Source of the DNA: Meridianimarinicoccus sp. MJW13
GTDB taxonomy: Bacteria > Pseudomonadota > Alphaproteobacteria > Rhodobacterales > Rhodobacteraceae
Direction of reading: 5' to 3'
NCBI RefSeq assembly: GCF_014901205.1
Contig: NZ_JACNMU010000010.1
Span: 62,001 to 126,000 of the forward strand
Length of the DNA: 64,000 nt
The position numbers were made by a program, and so were the translations under genes. The stretch's first letter is position 1; each line of letters starts with the position of its first letter. Positions 22,832 through 31,696 of this stretch are shown piece after piece. The notes under the pieces were generated by a model, which saw only the letters and a program-made list of their open reading frames with translations, searched no databases and was not told the origin of the DNA.

Positions 22832-23935
22832 ATGACGAACCCCTCCCTGCTCATCCTGCCCGGCGACGGGATCGGTCCGGAAGTTATGGCCGAGGTCCGC
22901 CGCATCATCGACTGGTTCGGTGACAAGCGCGGCCTGACCATCGATGTGTCCGAGGATCTGGTGGGCGGGGCGGCCTATGACAAGCACGGTGTGCCGCTGA
23001 CCGACGAGACCATGCAAAAGGCGCAAGATGTGGACGCGGTTCTGCTGGGCGCCGTCGGTGGCCCCAAGTACGACGATCTGGATTTCAGCGTGAAGCCCGA
23101 GCGCGGCCTGCTGCGCCTGCGCAAGGAAATGGATCTGTTCGCCAACCTGCGCCCGGCCCAGTGCTTTGACGCACTGGCCGATTTCTCGTCGCTGAAGAAA
23201 GACGTGGTGGCCGGTCTGGATATCATGATCGTGCGCGAACTGACCTCGGGCATCTATTTCGGCGAGCCGCGCGGCATCATCACCGAGGGCAACGAGCGCG
23301 TGGGCATCAACACCCAACGCTACACCGAAAGCGAGATCGACCGGGTGGCGCGCTCGGCCTTCGAACTGGCCATGAAGCGCGACAGGAAGCTGTGCTCGAT
23401 GGAAAAGGCCAACGTGATGGAATCGGGCATCCTGTGGCGCGAAGTCGTCACCAAGGTGGGCCGGGATTATCCCGAGGTCGAGCTGTCGCACATGTACGCC
23501 GATGCCGGCGCCATGCAGCTGTGCCGCTGGCCCAAGCAGTTCGACGTGATCGTCACAGACAACCTGTTCGGCGACCTGCTGTCGGATGCCGCCGCGATGC
23601 TGACCGGCTCGCTGGGGATGCTGCCCTCGGCCAGCCTTGGCGCACCGATGGCCAATGGCCGCCCCAAGGCGATGTACGAACCGGTACATGGCTCGGCCCC
23701 GGACATCACCGGGCAGGGCAAGGCCAACCCCATCGCCTGCGTGCTGAGCTTCGCCATGGCGCTGCGCTACAGTTTCGATCAGGGGGCCGAGGCCGACCGC
23801 CTTGAAGCCGCCATCGAGCAGGTGCTGGCCGACGGCGTGCGCACCGCCGATCTTCTGGGCGAAGAGGGCGTGACACCGGTCACGACCAGCGAGATGGGCA
23901 GCGCGATTCTGGCAGCGCTGGACGCATCGCTTTGA
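22832..23935 (+). CDS. leuB: 3-isopropylmalate dehydrogenase
   Basis: Third step of leucine synthesis: NAD-dependent oxidation and decarboxylation of 3-isopropylmalate. 367 residues. Visible are [10 protein letters not shown] at the N-terminus, the substrate-binding [20 protein letters not shown], the metal/substrate segment [29 protein letters not shown], and [25 protein letters not shown] precedes the ATG. Transcribed alone as far as seen; followed by a GC hairpin. Confidence 0.97.
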   Translation: MTNPSLLILPGDGIGPEVMAEVRRIIDWFGDKRGLTIDVSEDLVGGAAYDKHGVPLTDETMQKAQDVDAVLLGAVGGPKYDDLDFSVKPERGLLRLRKEMDLFANLRPAQCFDALADFSSLKKDVVAGLDIMIVRELTSGIYFGEPRGIITEGNERVGINTQRYTESEIDRVARSAFELAMKRDRKLCSMEKANVMESGILWREVVTKVGRDYPEVELSHMYADAGAMQLCRWPKQFDVIVTDNLFGDLLSDAAAMLTGSLGMLPSASLGAPMANGRPKAMYEPVHGSAPDITGQGKANPIACVLSFAMALRYSFDQGAEADRLEAAIEQVLADGVRTADLLGEEGVTPVTTSEMGSAILAALDASL

Positions 23936-23942
23936 AATTCCA

Positions 23943-23967
23943 CGGCGCGGGTTCTTGATCCGCGCCG
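23943..23967 (+). terminator. Hairpin after leuB
   Basis: Perfect 8-bp stem CGGCGCGG / CCGCGCCG with a 9-base loop, starting 8 bases after the leuB stop. Only two T follow, so termination may be incomplete and the next transporter gene could be partly read through. Confidence 0.5.
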
Positions 23968-24013
23968 TTGACAGCGCTAACGGTTGAGGCATCCCCGTAT
24001 AGGATGCCCCAAG

Positions 24014-24982
24014 ATGCTTCGTTCCCTGTCCGCCAACGCGCAAGGCGCCGTTATCGCGCTTGCGGCGTTTGCCGTTTTTTCCGTCCATGATGTGCTGGTC
24101 AAGCTGCTGGGTGGCACCTATGCGCCTGTTCAAGTGCTGTTCTTCACGGTGCTGTTCAGTTTTCCCCTGTTCACGCTGGTCCTGATCCAGAAACAACGCA
24201 GCGGATCCCTGCGCCCGCACAGACCATTGTGGACCGGGCTGCGGACCGTCAGCGTGGCCATTACTGGTCTGTCGGCCTTCACCGCCTTTTCCCTGCTGCC
24301 GCTGACCCAGGTTTACGCGATCCTGTTCTCGATGCCGCTGTTGATCACCCTGATGTCGATCCCGGTACTGGGCGAAAGGGTCGGCATCCATCGCGGCGCG
24401 GCGGTTCTGGTCGGCCTGTGCGGGGTTCTGATCGTGCTGCGTCCGGGGACAGAGCCCCTGTCGCTGGGGCATCTGGCGGCGCTTCTGGCGGCGGTCTGCG
24501 GCTCGTTCGCCTCGGTGATCGTGCGCAAGATCGGCCAAGAGGAACGCAGCGCGGTGCTGCTGCTGTACCCGCTGTTGACCAATCTCGTGGTGATGGGGCT
24601 GGCGCTGCCGTTCTATTATACCCCGATGCCGGTGGCGGACCTTGGTGTGCTGGCGGCCATCGCGGCGCTGTCCCTGACCGGCACCGGGCTGATGATACTG
24701 GCCTATCGCACCGGTGAAGCCGCCGTGGTTGCCCCGATGCAGTATTCCCAGATCGTGCTGGCGACCCTGTTTGGTTGGGCCCTGTTCAATGAAACCCCGG
24801 ATCTGGGCACCATCATCGGCGCTTCGATCGTGATCGCCTCGGGGGCCTATGTGGTCTGGCGCGAAAGCGGGGTGCGCGACGACGGCAATCAGCCCGTGCT
24901 GCGCACACGGTCGCGCGTCGAAACCGGCGCAGCGCCCCGTGTCAGCGCGCTGATGAACGAGCGGCGAAACCCCGAGGATTGA
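24014..24982 (+). CDS. DMT-superfamily transporter (EamA domain pair)
   Basis: 322 residues, about ten membrane helices in two EamA halves. Helical segments such as GAVIALAAFAVFSVHDVLVKLL, YAILFSMPLLITLMSIPVLGERVG and ILATLFG-type IVLATLFGWALFNETPDLGTIIGASIVIASGAYVVWRES are typical. The hydrophilic C-terminal tail of about 35 residues is unusual but unexceptional. ATG 24014 is chosen over an upstream TTG at 23984. Substrate unknown; not closely similar to the EamA protein at 6743-7690. Confidence 0.88.
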   Translation: MLRSLSANAQGAVIALAAFAVFSVHDVLVKLLGGTYAPVQVLFFTVLFSFPLFTLVLIQKQRSGSLRPHRPLWTGLRTVSVAITGLSAFTAFSLLPLTQVYAILFSMPLLITLMSIPVLGERVGIHRGAAVLVGLCGVLIVLRPGTEPLSLGHLAALLAAVCGSFASVIVRKIGQEERSAVLLLYPLLTNLVVMGLALPFYYTPMPVADLGVLAAIAALSLTGTGLMILAYRTGEAAVVAPMQYSQIVLATLFGWALFNETPDLGTIIGASIVIASGAYVVWRESGVRDDGNQPVLRTRSRVETGAAPRVSALMNERRNPED

Positions 24983-25048
24983 GCGATTTCCTGTCGCTTC
25001 CCCCCTTGCAAAACTTGGTCAAAGTCAATATTGCCGCCGCTACACGGT

Positions 25049-25125
25049 CGGAGTGTAGCTCAGCCTGGTAGAGCACTGTCTTCGGGAGGCAGGGGTCGGA
25101 GGTTCGAATCCTCTCACTCCGACCA
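25049..25125 (+). tRNA. tRNA-Pro, anticodon CGG
   Basis: 77 bases with encoded CCA. Acceptor CGGAGTG / CACTCCG, D-arm GTAGCTCAGCCTGGTAGAGC, anticodon stem CTGTC / GGCAG around loop TTCGGGA (anticodon CGG), T arm GGAGGTTCGAATCCTC. Position 1 is C, as is typical for proline tRNA. It stands at the left border of the catabolic region. Confidence 0.96.
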
Positions 25126-25389
25126 TGTAAACAATCACTTACAAGTCATTTCCCACGAACCGCTTTGGCGCGGACTGTCTGCGCGCGTTCGGATTGTCTT
25201 GGGGGTGGTATCCTGTGCGGGCGGTGGCGACATTAGACGCCGACTCAAGCCGTATCGCACATGCTGCCGGGCGATTCAGGATATTTGTGGCCGTTCCGAA
25301 AACGACGACGGTCCGCCGGGTCGAGCACGGCGCATCGCCGCCGGTCCCCGCCCCGGCAGCAGCGCGACGCGGACCGGGGCGTCAGGCCA

Positions 25390-25968
25390 TCAAAGATAGG
25401 GCGGGGTGCAGGCGGAAATCACGGTCGCGGCACGGTCGCCGATATTGCGAAACCGGTGCGGCTCCTGCGAGTTGAAGAGATAGGAATCCCCGGCCTTGAG
25501 AACTGCCACCCGGTCGCCCACCGTCAACTCGATTTCGCCCGACACGACGATGCCGCCTTCAGTGGACACATGTTCCAGCATGTCCTCGCCGGTGTCGGCC
25601 CCCGGCTCATAGGTCTCGTGCAGAATCTGAAGATTGTGTGCGCGGGCGTCCCCGACCTGCTTCAACGAGACCTTGCCTTCCAGCCCCTGCGCTTCGGAAT
25701 AGATGCGCGAGGTCAGATCGCGCAACTGCTGCGGCGTGAAGAAAATATCAGTGTCCGGCGCATCTTCCGGCTCAAAAAATTCGGACATTCCAATGCTCAG
25801 GCCGCCCAATATCTTGCGCAACGATGCAACGGATGGGCTGCTCTTGTTCGTCTCGATCATCGAGATCTGCCCATGGGGCACGCCGGCCACATCTGCTAGC
25901 TGACGTTGCGAAAGGTCGTGCCGAAGGCGAAGTTCCTTCAGCCGCGCGCCGACGTCAAAATCGTTCAT
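25390..25968 (-). CDS. XRE-family regulator with C-terminal cupin domain (PuuR-like)
   Basis: 192 residues. Helix-turn-helix at about 8-62 (LKELRLRHDLSQRQLADVAGVPHGQISMIETNKSSPSVASLRKIL) and a cupin_2 domain at about 110-190 (VVSGEIELTVGDRVAVLKAGDSYLFNSQEPHRFRN). This is the architecture of PuuR, the putrescine-utilisation repressor of E. coli. GGAGG upstream fixes ATG 25968. Divergent from the transaminase gene over 124 bp with repeated AT-rich operator-like boxes at 26014-26052, so it probably controls that operon and itself. Ligand is likely an amine, amino acid or acid of the pathway. Confidence 0.88.
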   Translation of the reverse strand: MNDFDVGARLKELRLRHDLSQRQLADVAGVPHGQISMIETNKSSPSVASLRKILGGLSIGMSEFFEPEDAPDTDIFFTPQQLRDLTSRIYSEAQGLEGKVSLKQVGDARAHNLQILHETYEPGADTGEDMLEHVSTEGGIVVSGEIELTVGDRVAVLKAGDSYLFNSQEPHRFRNIGDRAATVISACTPPYL

Positions 25969-26013
25969 CTGAGCCTCCTTGGTCGGTTCCTGCCTACACA
26001 ACATGGCGATTAT

Positions 26014-26052
26014 GCTCAATATAATAAAATTATGTTGCTCAATATTATGAGC
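26014..26052. promoter_or_regulatory. Repeated AT-rich operator boxes in the XRE/gabT divergent promoter
   Basis: Two copies of GCTCAATATnAT, at 26014-26025 and 26037-26048. The second extends to a dyad, GCTCAATATTATGAGC (arms GCTCA / TGAGC). Spacing between copies is 23 bp. AT content and location resemble PuuR-type boxes; the best candidate to bind is the XRE-cupin protein beside it. Confidence 0.5.
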
Positions 26053-26092
26053 GATGGTAAGCGTACCCCCGAAATCAATAAGGAGCGCAACT

Positions 26093-27394
26093 GTGGACAA
26101 GAACGAAGAACTCAAGGCGCGTCGTGATCTCGCGGTTGCCAATGGGGTGGCGACGCGCGGAATCTATGCCGCACGCGCTCAGAATGCCGAGCTTTGGGAC
26201 GTTGAGGGCAAGCGCTATATCGACTTTGCCGCCGGAATCGCCGTGAACAACACCGGCCACCGTCATCCCAAGGTGATGGCAGCCGTGGCGGCCCAGTCCG
26301 AGGCCTTCACGCACACCTGTTTCCATGTCTCGCCCTACGAGACCTATATCCGTCTGGCCGAGCGCCTGAACCAGGCCACGCCCGGCGATTTCGCCAAGAA
26401 GACGATGCTGGTCACCACCGGCGCGGAAGCCGTCGAGAATGCCATCAAGATGGCGCGGGCCTATACCGGACGGTCCGGTGTGATTGCCTTTGCAGGCGCG
26501 TTCCATGGGCGGACGCTGATGGGTATGGCGCTGACTGGCAAGGTCGCGCCCTACAAGCGGGCGTTTGGCGCCATGCCCCCCGAGGTCTATCACGCCGCGT
26601 TCCCGAACGAATTCCACGGTGTCACCACCGAGATGAGCCTGGCGCATCTTGACCAGATGTTCCGGTCGACCATCGACCCCGAGCGCGTGGCGGCCATCAT
26701 CGTCGAGCCGGTGCAGGGCGAGGGCGGGTTTGTCGTCGCGCCGCCCGAGTTCCTGCGGGCCCTGCGTGAAATCGCCGACCGGTACGGCATCGTGCTGATC
26801 GCCGATGAAGTCCAGGCCGGCATGGCGCGCACCGGCAAGCTGTTTGCCTTTGAACATTCGGGCGTCGAAGCGGATCTGGTGACCATGGCGAAGGGTCTGG
26901 CCGGGGGCTTCCCGCTGTCGGCCGTGACCGGGCGCGCCGAGATTCTCGATGCGGCACCTGTGGGTGGCATTGGCGGCACCTATGCGGGCAACCCGCTGGG
27001 GATTGCGGCCGCGAACGCGGTGCTTGATGTCATCGAAGAGGAAAACCTCTGCGCCCGTGCCCTGGAAATCGGCGACAAGATCAAGGCACGCCTGATCGCA
27101 CTGTCGGAGCGTCAGGGCATGGAGGCCATCGGCGAGGTGCGCGGGCTTGGGGCAATGGTCGCCTTCGAACTGGTCACCGACCGTGACAGCAGGTCGCCCG
27201 ACCCGGCCCTGACCCTGGCAATCATCGCCGAAGCCGAGGCACGCGGCCTGATCCTTCTGCCTTGCGGGACGCGCGCCAACGTTGTCCGCCTTCTGCCGCC
27301 GCTGACCACGCCCGATGCGCAGGTCGACGAGGCGCTCGATATCATCGAATCCGCTTTCGAGGCGGCAATCTCCAAAACCGCCGCAGCTGCCTGA
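26093..27394 (+). CDS. gabT: Omega-amino-acid (4-aminobutyrate / 5-aminovalerate) transaminase
   Basis: Class III PLP aminotransferase, 433 residues from GTG 26093, which has AAGGAG 7 bases upstream; an earlier ATG at 26054 lacks a ribosome site. PLP lysine is Lys267 in [16 protein letters not shown], with [14 protein letters not shown] (cofactor Asp) ahead of it, [15 protein letters not shown] for the phosphate, and [11 protein letters not shown]. Product is a semialdehyde (succinic or glutaric), with 2-oxoglutarate as usual acceptor. It is followed 13 bp later by glutaryl-CoA dehydrogenase, which favours 5-aminovalerate as a substrate; GABA from the Puu module at 38-48 kb is equally possible (PuuE role). 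Confidence 0.92.
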   Translation: MDKNEELKARRDLAVANGVATRGIYAARAQNAELWDVEGKRYIDFAAGIAVNNTGHRHPKVMAAVAAQSEAFTHTCFHVSPYETYIRLAERLNQATPGDFAKKTMLVTTGAEAVENAIKMARAYTGRSGVIAFAGAFHGRTLMGMALTGKVAPYKRAFGAMPPEVYHAAFPNEFHGVTTEMSLAHLDQMFRSTIDPERVAAIIVEPVQGEGGFVVAPPEFLRALREIADRYGIVLIADEVQAGMARTGKLFAFEHSGVEADLVTMAKGLAGGFPLSAVTGRAEILDAAPVGGIGGTYAGNPLGIAAANAVLDVIEEENLCARALEIGDKIKARLIALSERQGMEAIGEVRGLGAMVAFELVTDRDSRSPDPALTLAIIAEAEARGLILLPCGTRANVVRLLPPLTTPDAQVDEALDIIESAFEAAISKTAAAA

Positions 27395-27407
27395 AGGGAC
27401 CACGAGC

Positions 27408-28622
27408 ATGGCCAAAGACCTGAAAGCCAAGAACTCCCCGGGACTGTCTCGGTTTGATTGGGAAGATGCCTTCCGGCTGGAAGACCAGCTCTCGGAAGAG
27501 GAAAGGATGCTGCGCGATGCTGCGCGCAGCTACGCACAGGAAAAGCTTCAGCCCCGCGTGATCGAAGCCTACCGCGAAGAGCGGACAGAGCCCGAGATCT
27601 TTCGCGAAATGGGGGACATGGGCCTTCTGGGCGTCACCATCCCCGAAGAATACGGCGGGCTGGGGTCGTCCTATGTCGCCTACGGGTTGATTGCGCGCGA
27701 AGTCGAGCGGGTCGATTCCGGCTATCGGTCGATGATGTCTGTGCAGTCGTCGCTGGTGATGTACCCGATCTATGCCTACGGTTCGGAAGAGCAGCGCAAG
27801 AAATACCTGCCAAAGCTGGCATCGGGTGAATACATCGGCTGTTTCGGTCTGACCGAACCCGACGCCGGATCGGACCCCGGCGGCATGAAGACCCGCGCCA
27901 CCAAGACCGAAAACGGCTATGTGCTGAACGGCACCAAGATGTGGATCTCGAACGCACCGATTGCCGATGTTTTTGTCGTCTGGGCCAAGTCCGACGCGCA
28001 TGACGGCAAGATCCGGGGTTTCGTGCTCGACAAGGGCACGCCGGGCCTCTCGGCGCCGAAGATCGGTGGCAAGCTCAGCCTGCGCGCGTCGATCACCGGC
28101 GAGATCGTGATGAAGGATGTCGAGGTTGGCGAGGACGCCCTGTTGCCCGATGTCGAAGGTCTGAAGGGGCCGTTCGGATGCCTTAACCGCGCGCGCTATG
28201 GCATTTCCTGGGGTGTTCTGGGGGCCGCCGAAGCCTGTTGGCATGGCGCGCGCCAGTACGGTCTGGACCGCAAGCAGTTCGACCGGCCGCTGGCACAGAC
28301 CCAGCTTTTCCAGAAAAAGCTGGCCGACATGATGACCGAAATCTCGCTTGGTTTGCAGGCCAGCCTGCGGGTCGGTCGTCTGATGGACGAGGGCAAGGCC
28401 GCGCCCGAGATGATCTCGCTTGTCAAACGCAACAACTGTGGCAAGGCGCTGGATATCGCGCGGGCCGCACGCGACATGCACGGTGGCAATGGTATCCACG
28501 AAGAGTTCCAGGTGATGCGTCATGCGATGAACCTGGAGACCGTGAACACCTATGAAGGCACCCATGATGTCCATGCGTTGATCCTTGGACGCGCGATTAC
28601 CGGGTTGCAGGCCTTCTACTGA
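27408..28622 (+). CDS. gcdH: Glutaryl-CoA dehydrogenase
   Basis: Acyl-CoA dehydrogenase fold, FAD enzyme that oxidises and decarboxylates glutaryl-CoA to crotonyl-CoA. 404 residues. Specific GCDH features rather than general acyl-CoA dehydrogenase ones: [42 protein letters not shown], and the terminal [20 protein letters not shown] with catalytic Glu383. Second gene after the transaminase (13-bp gap), followed by an acyl kinase and phosphotransacylase. The clustering supports a glutarate-type route from lysine or 5-aminovalerate. Confidence 0.94.
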   Translation: MAKDLKAKNSPGLSRFDWEDAFRLEDQLSEEERMLRDAARSYAQEKLQPRVIEAYREERTEPEIFREMGDMGLLGVTIPEEYGGLGSSYVAYGLIAREVERVDSGYRSMMSVQSSLVMYPIYAYGSEEQRKKYLPKLASGEYIGCFGLTEPDAGSDPGGMKTRATKTENGYVLNGTKMWISNAPIADVFVVWAKSDAHDGKIRGFVLDKGTPGLSAPKIGGKLSLRASITGEIVMKDVEVGEDALLPDVEGLKGPFGCLNRARYGISWGVLGAAEACWHGARQYGLDRKQFDRPLAQTQLFQKKLADMMTEISLGLQASLRVGRLMDEGKAAPEMISLVKRNNCGKALDIARAARDMHGGNGIHEEFQVMRHAMNLETVNTYEGTHDVHALILGRAITGLQAFY

Positions 28623-28708
28623 ACGCGCAGCCGCAGGATGTGCCCGTCCTTTGCGGGCGCATCCTGCGCAGCGTTTGACATCCCAATTGCTTTCGCGAGG
28701 CCAATGCC

Positions 28709-29812
28709 ATGGCGAATGACGCAATTCTTGCGATCAATCCGGGGACAACCACGACCCGCTGCGCGCTGTACGGTGTCACCGGGGACGGCCTGCGGCTGAT
28801 CGCCGAACAGAATCTGGACCACGACGAAGGCCAGATGGCCGGCTTTGCCGGCATTCCCGACCAGTTGGATTACCGCGATTCCTGTGTGTCGGCGTTCCTG
28901 TCCGATACGCTCGATGCGCATCGGTTGGTGGCGACAGCCGGGCGGGGGGGCATGCTGACCCCGGTGCCTTCCGGCGTGATCGCGGTGAACGACGCGCTTG
29001 TCGATTTCGCCCTGCACCGTCCGGTCTATCACCACGCCAGCAACCTTGGCGCGCCGCTCGCCAACCGGATCGCGCAGAGGCACGGCATCCCGGCCTATAT
29101 CGTCGACCCGGTCAGCGTGGACGAACTGCCGCCCGTGGCACGGGTGTCGGGGGTCGAGGATCTGCCGCGATTCAGTTTCGTTCATGCGCTGAACATCCGG
29201 GCCTGCGCCCGCAGGCTGGCCGATGACCTTGGCAAACCCTTCGAGGCGCTGCGCGTGGTCGTGGCGCATCTGGGAGCCGGGTTTTCCATCGCCGCGCTGA
29301 TCGATGGCAGGATCGTTGACAGTTCCAACCGGATGGAGGTTTCGCCCTTCTCGCCCGAGCGCGCGGGGGGCTTGCCGCCCTTGCCGCTGATCGAGCTGTG
29401 CTTTTCCGGCAAATATAGCAAGACAGAGCTTCTGGCGAAACTCTATGGCCGCGGCGGGGTCTACGGCTATCTCGGCACCAAGGACATGCGCAAGGTCGAG
29501 ACGATGATCGCCGAAGGCGACACGCGGGCGGAATTGATCCACGACGCCATGCTCTACCAGACGGCCAAGGCCATCGGTGCCATGGCCGCCGTTGCCGATT
29601 TCGATCTCGACGGCATCATCCTGACCGGCGGGCTGGCCAACAGTTCGCGCGTCGTCGACGGCCTGACCCGCAAGGTCGCGCGGATTGCACCGGTGCACGT
29701 GCATGCGGGCAGCAACGAATGCCTTGCGCTGGCCGAGGGGGCCTTTCGGGCCCTGTCGGGAACCGAAACGCCGATGCAATGGCCGATTGAACCGCGGGCA
29801 GACGTCGCGTGA
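28709..29812 (+). CDS. buk: Butyrate-kinase-type acyl kinase
   Basis: ASKHA-fold kinase transferring phosphate between ATP and a short-chain carboxylate. 367 residues. N-terminal phosphate loop LAINPGTTTTRCALY at about 7-21, then VATAGRGGMLTPVPSG, HHASNLGAPLA, RVVVAHLGAGFSIAALIDGR and ILTGGLANS near the C-terminus, a set that fits butyrate kinase better than acetate kinase. Its stop overlaps the following phosphotransacylase. Direction could be acid activation or ATP formation; in an aerobic host and next to gcdH, activation of glutarate or butyrate is plausible. Substrate is inferred only. Confidence 0.85.
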   Translation: MANDAILAINPGTTTTRCALYGVTGDGLRLIAEQNLDHDEGQMAGFAGIPDQLDYRDSCVSAFLSDTLDAHRLVATAGRGGMLTPVPSGVIAVNDALVDFALHRPVYHHASNLGAPLANRIAQRHGIPAYIVDPVSVDELPPVARVSGVEDLPRFSFVHALNIRACARRLADDLGKPFEALRVVVAHLGAGFSIAALIDGRIVDSSNRMEVSPFSPERAGGLPPLPLIELCFSGKYSKTELLAKLYGRGGVYGYLGTKDMRKVETMIAEGDTRAELIHDAMLYQTAKAIGAMAAVADFDLDGIILTGGLANSSRVVDGLTRKVARIAPVHVHAGSNECLALAEGAFRALSGTETPMQWPIEPRADVA

Positions 29813-30717
29813 TGCCGGTGCGAAGCTTTGCGGACATGCGCGCGCAAGTGCGGGCGCGGGGGGCCGTGCGCCTTGCCGTGGCCGGGGGCAACCATCCCAG
29901 CATCGTCGCGGCACTTGTCCGGGCGATAGAGGACGGGCTGGTCTCTGCCGTCGAGGTCACGGGCGACAGCGCGGCGATCATGGATGCCATCCCGGCGCCC
30001 CTGCGTGCGGCGGTCACGTGCCACGAGGCCGGTGACCCCAAGGCCTGTGCCGACGGCGCTGTTGCGGCAGTGCGGGACGGTCGGGCCGATATCCTGATGA
30101 AGGGGCATGTGGACAGCACCGCCTATCTTCGCGCCATCGTTGACCGAGACACCGGTATTCGTGCGGGTGGCGTTCTGTCCAATGTCACAGTTGCGGCAAT
30201 GCCGAGCTATCCCAAACTGATCGCGGCGACGGACAACGGCATTCTGCCGGCGCCCGATCTGGCCCAGAAACGGCAGATCATTCTGAACACCGCGCCGCTG
30301 TTTCTCGGGCTGGGGATAGATCCGGTCAAGGTCGCGGCCCTTGCGGCAACCGAGAAGGTTTCGGACAGGCTTCCGGCCACGGTCGATGCCGCCGCGCTGG
30401 CAGGCGAGAGCACGTCAGGTGCGCTGCCGGGGTTCGTGGTCGACGGCCCCTTCGGATACGATGTGGCCGTCAGCCGCGATGCAGCACGGGTCAAGGGCTT
30501 GGCGGGGTCCACGGTTGCGGGGGACGCGGACCTGCTGTTGTTCCCCAATATCGACGCGGCCAATTCGGTTGCGAAGGCCTGGAAATTCCACGGTCAGGCC
30601 GAGACTGGCTCGATCGTGCTTGGGGCTCGGGTGCCGGTGCTGCTGAACTCGCGCGCGGACAGCGCTGATCGCCGGATCAATGCGCTGCTTCTGGCCATGG
30701 TCTGCAAAGGCGCGTGA
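29812..30717 (+). CDS. ptb: Phosphate acyltransferase (phosphotransbutyrylase type)
   Basis: Exchanges CoA for phosphate on an acyl group, pairing with the kinase directly upstream. 301 residues of the PTA/PTB family: VAGGNHPSIVAAL, ADILMKGHVDSTAYLRAIVDRDTGIR, GVLSNVTVAAMPSYPKLIAATDNGI, DLLLFPNIDAANSVAKAW and IVLGARVPVLLNSRADS. ATG 29812 overlaps the kinase stop (TGATG), so both are made in step; a GTG at 29809 is an alternative. Acyl specificity unknown. Confidence 0.86.
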   Translation: MPVRSFADMRAQVRARGAVRLAVAGGNHPSIVAALVRAIEDGLVSAVEVTGDSAAIMDAIPAPLRAAVTCHEAGDPKACADGAVAAVRDGRADILMKGHVDSTAYLRAIVDRDTGIRAGGVLSNVTVAAMPSYPKLIAATDNGILPAPDLAQKRQIILNTAPLFLGLGIDPVKVAALAATEKVSDRLPATVDAAALAGESTSGALPGFVVDGPFGYDVAVSRDAARVKGLAGSTVAGDADLLLFPNIDAANSVAKAWKFHGQAETGSIVLGARVPVLLNSRADSADRRINALLLAMVCKGA

Positions 30718-30768
30718 TATCTGCCGATCCGCGGGCAGAGATTGCCTGTATCCACATACGTGGGGCAG

Positions 30769-30789
30769 GGCGGGGCAGTCTGCCCCGCC
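30769..30789. terminator. Hairpin between convergent ptb and nitrilase genes
   Basis: Perfect 9-bp stem GGCGGGGCA / TGCCCCGCC with a 3-base loop, in the 78-bp gap between the two stops. It lacks a T run but is placed to act in both directions. Confidence 0.5.
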
Positions 30790-30795
30790 GATGGG

Positions 30796-31650
30796 TCAAT
30801 GGCCAGGCCGACCCGGTTTGACCAGGGGGCCGAGGCTTTCCAGATAGCCTTTGTCGAACCCCGGTTCATAGACCGGGAACTTGACCTGGTTGTCGCGGAA
30901 ACTCTTCAGCGGCTGGCCCATTCTCAAGACACCTTCACGGCGCTGACGGCGGACCAGTTCGAAATCAACCTCGATGGGGATCATCTCTTCCATCACGTTG
31001 CCGCGGTGCAGGATCTGTCCGGCGGGATCGATCACCATCGAATAACCGTTGCCTCCCGCCACAAGCCCGTTGATGTGGAAGATATAGCTTTGGAACATCG
31101 CGGCGGAGCCTTGCGCGATGGCAAGGTCGGCCGGACGGTCGACAAAGCTGGCCAGCACCGGGTTGATGATAACTTCGGCACCCATCGCAGTCAGCGTCCG
31201 GGTCACCTCGGGGAACCAGAGGTCATAGCAGATCGACACACCGAACCGGCCCGCGCCGGGCACGTCGAAGACGCAGAACTCGGTGCCGGGTGTGACGTCC
31301 TGTTCATAGGGCGTGAACGGGAACATCTTGCGATACCGGGTGACCACTTCCCCTGCCGGGTTGAACACCGGGGTGGTGTTGAAGATCTGGTCGCCGTTCT
31401 TTTCGAAATAGCTGCCGGGCACCAGCCAGCAATCGAACTTGCGGGCAAGCTCGGCCATCTCGGTTTCGATGGATCCGCCCATGGGCTGGGCTGCGGGCTT
31501 TGACGGGCCGTGCGGCGCAAGTTCGCTGAACACGACCATCTGAACCCAGGGATAAAGGTGGAACAGAACCTCCATGCGCTTGCGCATTTCGGCAATGTTG
31601 TTGTGCATGGTTATCGACATCTGGATGCCGGCAATCGAAAAACGGGACAT
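30796..31650 (-). CDS. Nitrilase-superfamily C-N hydrolase (amidase)
   Basis: 284 residues. Catalytic triad of the superfamily is intact: Glu43 (VFSELAPHG), Lys108 (YRKMFPF) and Cys141 (ICYDLWFPE). Such enzymes cleave omega-amides, ureido compounds or nitriles. The neighbourhood (omega-transaminase, glutaryl-CoA dehydrogenase) would suit a 5-aminovaleramidase (DavA-like) or an omega-amidase making glutarate from glutaramate; this is inference. Followed on the same strand direction after a C45-type hydrolase (46-bp gap), likely co-transcribed. Confidence 0.87.
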   Translation of the reverse strand: MSRFSIAGIQMSITMHNNIAEMRKRMEVLFHLYPWVQMVVFSELAPHGPSKPAAQPMGGSIETEMAELARKFDCWLVPGSYFEKNGDQIFNTTPVFNPAGEVVTRYRKMFPFTPYEQDVTPGTEFCVFDVPGAGRFGVSICYDLWFPEVTRTLTAMGAEVIINPVLASFVDRPADLAIAQGSAAMFQSYIFHINGLVAGGNGYSMVIDPAGQILHRGNVMEEMIPIEVDFELVRRQRREGVLRMGQPLKSFRDNQVKFPVYEPGFDKGYLESLGPLVKPGRPGH

Positions 31651-31696
31651 GAGGTCTCCTGTTTGACTGGATCAATCTGCTGATCGGCTTTTGGGA

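Noticed and set aside
23968-24009. TTGACA followed by TATAGG as a sigma70 promoter for the second EamA gene
   Set aside because: The spacing between the two elements is about 24 bases, too long for a normal promoter.
28709-30717. Acetate kinase and phosphate acetyltransferase (ackA-pta) instead of buk-ptb
   Set aside because: Lengths (367 and 301 residues) and conserved segments fit the butyrate kinase / phosphotransbutyrylase branches better; acetate kinase is near 400 residues with different N-terminal motif spacing.
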